From: Indioceanicola sp046045995
GTDB lineage: Bacteria > Pseudomonadota > Alphaproteobacteria > Azospirillales > Azospirillaceae
Direction: 5' to 3'
Assembly: GCA_046045995.1 (NCBI GenBank)
Contig: JBJOKR010000216.1
Location: forward strand, 1-7,664
Length of the DNA stretch: 7,664 nt
This document shows positions 4,849 to 7,664 of the stretch, in pieces; position 1 is the stretch's first letter, and every line of letters begins with the position of its first letter. The notes beneath the pieces are model-generated. The model had not been told where the DNA came from, did not search any database, and saw nothing but the letters and a program-made list of their open reading frames with translations. A program made the translations under genes and the position numbers.

Positions 4849-6765
4849 ATGATCACCTCTTTCGACCGGGATGCCGAACGCCTGCGCCTGCTGACCCGGC
4901 GCATGATCGTGCTGGGCGGGCTCAAGGCCGCCGCCGTTTCCGCCCTGGTCGGCCGGCTGTACTATCTCCAGATCGTGGAGAGCGACAAGTACACCATGAT
5001 GGCGGAGGATAACCGCATTTCCCTGCGGTTGCTGGCCCCGCCCCGCGGCCTGATCGTGGACCGGCACGGCGTGCCGTTGGCCGTGAACGAACAGAATTTC
5101 CGCATGGTGATCGTGGCCGAACAGGCGGGCGATCCCAAGGCGGTGCTGGACAGCATCGGCCGCCTGGCGCCGCTGGGGGAGGTGGAGTTGCGGCGAATCC
5201 TGCGCGACATGCAGCGCACCCGCCGCTTCGCGCCCGTCACGGTGAAGGAGAACCTGACCTGGGAACAGGTGTCCGCCATCGAGGTGAACCTGCCCGACCT
5301 GCCCGGCACCAGCATCGATGTGGGCCAGGTCCGTTCCTATCCCTTCGGGGAGGCGACGGCCCATGTGCTGGGCTATGTCGGGGCGGTGTCGGAAAAGGAG
5401 CTGGAGGGGACGGATGATCCCCTGCTGACCCTGCCGGGGTTCCGTATCGGCAAGAACGGGGCGGAGAAACTGCACGACACGGCCCTGCGCGGGGCCGCCG
5501 GTGCCCAGCAGCTGGAGGTCAATGCCGTCGGCCGGGTGATCCGGGAATTGTCGCGGGAGGAGGGGACGCCGGGCAGGCAGGTGACCCTGACCCTGGATGC
5601 CAAGCTCCAGCACTATGTGCAGCAGCGGCTTTCGGCGGAGCGGTCCGCGGCGGCGGTGGTGATGGATGTGAACACTGGTGGCATCTACGCCCTGTGTTCC
5701 AGCCCCAGCTTCGATCCCAACCAGTTCGCCATGGGGATCAGCCAGGACCTGTGGACCAGCCTGATCAACGACGAGACATCGCCGCTGACCAACAAGTGCG
5801 TCGCCGGCCAATACGCGCCCGGGTCGACGGTGAAGATGCTGGTCGCCCTGGCGGCGCTGGAAGCGGGCATCATGACCCCGGACCAGCGGGTCTACTGTCC
5901 CGGCCATTACGAACTGGGCAACCACCGCTTCCACTGCTGGAAGAAGGGCGGGCATGGCGGCATGGCCATGCATGACGCCATCAAGCATTCCTGCGACACC
6001 TATTTCTACGAGGTGTCCCGCCGCCTGGGCGTCGACCGCATCGCCGTCATGGCCCGCCGCTTCGGCCTGGGGGAGAAGACGGGCATCGACCTTCCAAACG
6101 AACGGGCGGGCATCATGCCCGATACCGAGTGGAAGCGCCGCACCCTGCGCGAGCCCTGGCACCCGGGGGAAACCCTGATCGTGTCCATCGGCCAGGGCTA
6201 CATGCTGTCCACACCCTTGCAGCTGGCGGTGATGACGGCGCGCATGGTCAATGGCGGCTTCGCCGTGGAACCCCACCTGACCAAGTCGGTGGAAGGCCTG
6301 TACCAGGAGCGGACGGATTGGCCCTCCCTTGGCATCGATCCGGCCCATCTCCAGGTGGTGGTGGATGCCATGCATGCCGTCACCGCCCAGCCGGGCGGCA
6401 CCGCCTATGCCAGCCGTATCACCCAGGCCGGGTTCGAAATGGGGGGCAAGACCGGCACCAGCCAGGTCCGCCGCATCACCATGGCCGAGCGTGCCACGGG
6501 CGTGAAGGCGAATGAGGATCTGCCCTGGCGCCAGCGCGACCACGCCCTGTTCGTCGGCTATGCGCCCAAGCACCAGCCGAAATACGCCGTCTCCGTCATC
6601 GTGGAACATGGCGGCGGCGGGGGCAAGATCGCCGCCCCCATCGCGCGCGATATCCTGCTGGAATGCCAGATGCTGGACGCCGCCCGGGTGAACGCCCAGC
6701 AGGCTGGGCTGCCCCCGGCGGGGCCCCTGCCGGCCCCGGTCATCGCCGGGCAGGGAGGATTCTGA
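4849..6765 (+). CDS. mrdA: Penicillin-binding protein 2, peptidoglycan D,D-transpeptidase
   Basis: PBP2 cross-links new peptidoglycan strands during lateral wall growth, paired with the RodA glycosyltransferase, and is a beta-lactam target. The 638-residue class B PBP has a short cytoplasmic tail and one N-terminal membrane anchor (about 18-40). The pedestal (PBP dimer) domain lies at about 60-235 and includes PPRGLIVDRHG. The transpeptidase domain spans about 265-600 with all three catalytic motifs: S326-T-V-K329 (acylated Ser326), S381-C-D383 and K534-T-G536. The SCD form agrees with the SxD of PBP2, whereas PBP3/FtsI has SxN. A Cys/His-rich stretch (350-370) sits between the first two motifs. 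The C-terminus is a Pro/Ala/Gly tail. GAGGGG (4836-4841) precedes ATG 4849. The stop overlaps the rodA start by one base (TGATG), which fits coupled synthesis of the two partner enzymes. Confidence 0.97.
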   Translation: MITSFDRDAERLRLLTRRMIVLGGLKAAAVSALVGRLYYLQIVESDKYTMMAEDNRISLRLLAPPRGLIVDRHGVPLAVNEQNFRMVIVAEQAGDPKAVLDSIGRLAPLGEVELRRILRDMQRTRRFAPVTVKENLTWEQVSAIEVNLPDLPGTSIDVGQVRSYPFGEATAHVLGYVGAVSEKELEGTDDPLLTLPGFRIGKNGAEKLHDTALRGAAGAQQLEVNAVGRVIRELSREEGTPGRQVTLTLDAKLQHYVQQRLSAERSAAAVVMDVNTGGIYALCSSPSFDPNQFAMGISQDLWTSLINDETSPLTNKCVAGQYAPGSTVKMLVALAALEAGIMTPDQRVYCPGHYELGNHRFHCWKKGGHGGMAMHDAIKHSCDTYFYEVSRRLGVDRIAVMARRFGLGEKTGIDLPNERAGIMPDTEWKRRTLREPWHPGETLIVSIGQGYMLSTPLQLAVMTARMVNGGFAVEPHLTKSVEGLYQERTDWPSLGIDPAHLQVVVDAMHAVTAQPGGTAYASRITQAGFEMGGKTGTSQVRRITMAERATGVKANEDLPWRQRDHALFVGYAPKHQPKYAVSVIVEHGGGGGKIAAPIARDILLECQMLDAARVNAQQAGLPPAGPLPAPVIAGQGGF

Positions 6766-7664
6766 TGGCCTGGGACCTGGGTGCCGACCACGCCAACAAC
6801 ATGACCATCGGGGAGAAGCTGGGCCAGCTGGCCTGGAGCCTTGTCCTCCTGATCGTCGTGGTGGCCGGTGTCGGTCTGGCCATGCTTTATTCCGCCGCCA
6901 ATGGTAGCTGGGACCCTTGGGCATCGCGCCAGGCGGTGCGCTTCGGTGCGGCGGTCTGCATCATGCTGACGGTGGCGCTGATCGACATCCGGTTCTGGAT
7001 GAAGATGGCATGGCCGCTCTATGGTCTGGCGCTGACGTTGCTGATCGGCGTGGAGGTGATGGGCCAGATCAACATGGGGGCCCAGCGCTGGATCGACCTG
7101 GGCTTCATGCAGCTCCAGCCGTCGGAGCTGATGAAGGTCACCCTGATCCTGGTGCTCGCCCGCTATTTCCATGGTGCCAGCGTGGAGGATACGGGGCGCA
7201 TCACCTTCCTGATCCCGCCGGTGTTGCTGACCGTGGTGCCGGTGGCCCTGGTGCTGATGCAGCCGAACCTGGGCACGTCGCTGATCCTCCTGATGATCTG
7301 CGGATCGATCCTGTTCCTGGTCGGGGTACGGTGGTGGAAGTTCGGGATCGTCATCGGGTCAGCCCTGGCGGCCATCCCGATCGTCTGGCAGTTCCTGCAC
7401 GATTATCAGAAGAACCGGGTGCTGACCTTCCTGAACCCGGAAAGCGATCCGCTCGGCACCGGCTACCACATCATGCAGTCGAAGATCGCGCTCGGGTCCG
7501 GCGCGCTGTTCGGCAAGGGCTTCCTCCAGGGAACGCAGAGCCACCTGAACTTCCTGCCGGAGAAGCAGACGGATTTCATCTTCACCATGCTGGCGGAGGA
7601 ATTCGGCATGGTGGGGGCGGTGGGGTTCCTGGCGCTGTACTGCCTGCTGCTGCTCTACGGGTTC
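6765..7664 (+). CDS. rodA: RodA, SEDS peptidoglycan glycosyltransferase (3' end outside window)
   Basis: RodA polymerises lipid II into glycan strands at the inner membrane and works as a pair with PBP2. The window holds the first 300 codons, without a stop; the family is usually about 370-400 residues, so most of the protein is here. Visible are a first membrane helix (about 24-44), GAQRWIDLG (105-113) followed by QPSELMK, LMQPNLGTS in the middle, and FGKGFLQGTQSHLNFLPEKQTDFIF. The last motif includes Asp270, which aligns with the catalytic Asp of SEDS proteins. ATG 6765 overlaps the mrdA stop by one base, with GGGAGG at 6753-6758 upstream. A later in-frame ATG (6801) has less support. Pairing with mrdA and the QTDFIF motif favour RodA over FtsW, which would be expected in the division (dcw) cluster. 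Confidence 0.96.
   Translation, partial: MAWDLGADHANNMTIGEKLGQLAWSLVLLIVVVAGVGLAMLYSAANGSWDPWASRQAVRFGAAVCIMLTVALIDIRFWMKMAWPLYGLALTLLIGVEVMGQINMGAQRWIDLGFMQLQPSELMKVTLILVLARYFHGASVEDTGRITFLIPPVLLTVVPVALVLMQPNLGTSLILLMICGSILFLVGVRWWKFGIVIGSALAAIPIVWQFLHDYQKNRVLTFLNPESDPLGTGYHIMQSKIALGSGALFGKGFLQGTQSHLNFLPEKQTDFIFTMLAEEFGMVGAVGFLALYCLLLLYGF

Noticed and set aside
3501..4925. 474-codon open frame on the - strand opposite mreC and mreD
   Set aside because: The product is Arg/Gln/His-rich and typical of antisense frames in GC-rich genes, while the + strand encodes clear MreC and MreD.
6758..6762. GANTC methylation sites at start regions (GATTC before rodA, GAATC at 3422-3426 before mreC) as cell-cycle signals
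   Set aside because: The motif is short enough to occur by chance, and it also occurs within coding sequence (for example inside leuA), so position alone is not evidence.
4612..6924. 770-codon open frame on the - strand opposite mrdA
   Set aside because: It is a shadow of strong G/C third-position bias in mrdA. Its product is His/Gly/Gln-rich with no recognisable domain, and the + strand frame carries intact PBP2 motifs.

Overview
The window is GC-rich chromosomal DNA with strong G/C bias at third codon positions. All recognisable genes lie on the + strand. The protein families, the leuA / mreBCD-mrdA-rodA adjacency, and the MreB and RodA sequence style suggest an alphaproteobacterium, probably of the Rhodospirillales (Azospirillum/Niveispirillum-like). 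That placement is inferred from general knowledge of these families and was not tested by a search.

Layout. (1) Positions 1-180 hold the 3' end of an unidentified gene, or a very small gene, whose product ends in a hydrophobic segment. (2) leuA (296-1930) encodes 2-isopropylmalate synthase, the first committed step of leucine synthesis. (3) A 312-bp non-coding interval (1931-2242) separates biosynthesis from cell-shape genes. It holds a strong palindrome just after leuA, a second short inverted repeat, a direct repeat containing TTAA boxes, a good sigma-70-type promoter candidate and a structured mreB leader. (4) mreB (2243-3283) is followed by a 149-bp spacer and then by mreC (3433-4311), mreD (4326-4844), mrdA/PBP2 (4849-6765) and rodA (6765 to beyond the window edge). 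The last four are tightly packed, with gaps of 14 and 4 nt and a 1-nt overlap, so they are very probably one transcription and translation unit.

The mre-mrd-rod genes together encode the elongasome (Rod complex). MreB filaments on the inner face of the membrane organise MreC and MreD. These activate the paired enzymes RodA (SEDS glycosyltransferase) and PBP2 (transpeptidase), which insert lateral-wall peptidoglycan. All catalytic or signature motifs I looked for are present: LeuA metal-binding motifs, MreB nucleotide-binding motifs, PBP2 SxxK/SxD/KTG and the RodA catalytic Asp. The genes look intact and ordinary.

I found no mobile element, CRISPR array, tRNA/rRNA or defence system, and nothing that amounts to a new system. 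The points worth a second look are in the non-coding spacers: the mreB leader with two mutually exclusive hairpins, and the mreB-mreC spacer with an 8-codon ORF preceded by a Shine-Dalgarno-like sequence, followed by a 12-bp hairpin abutting the mreC ribosome-binding site.
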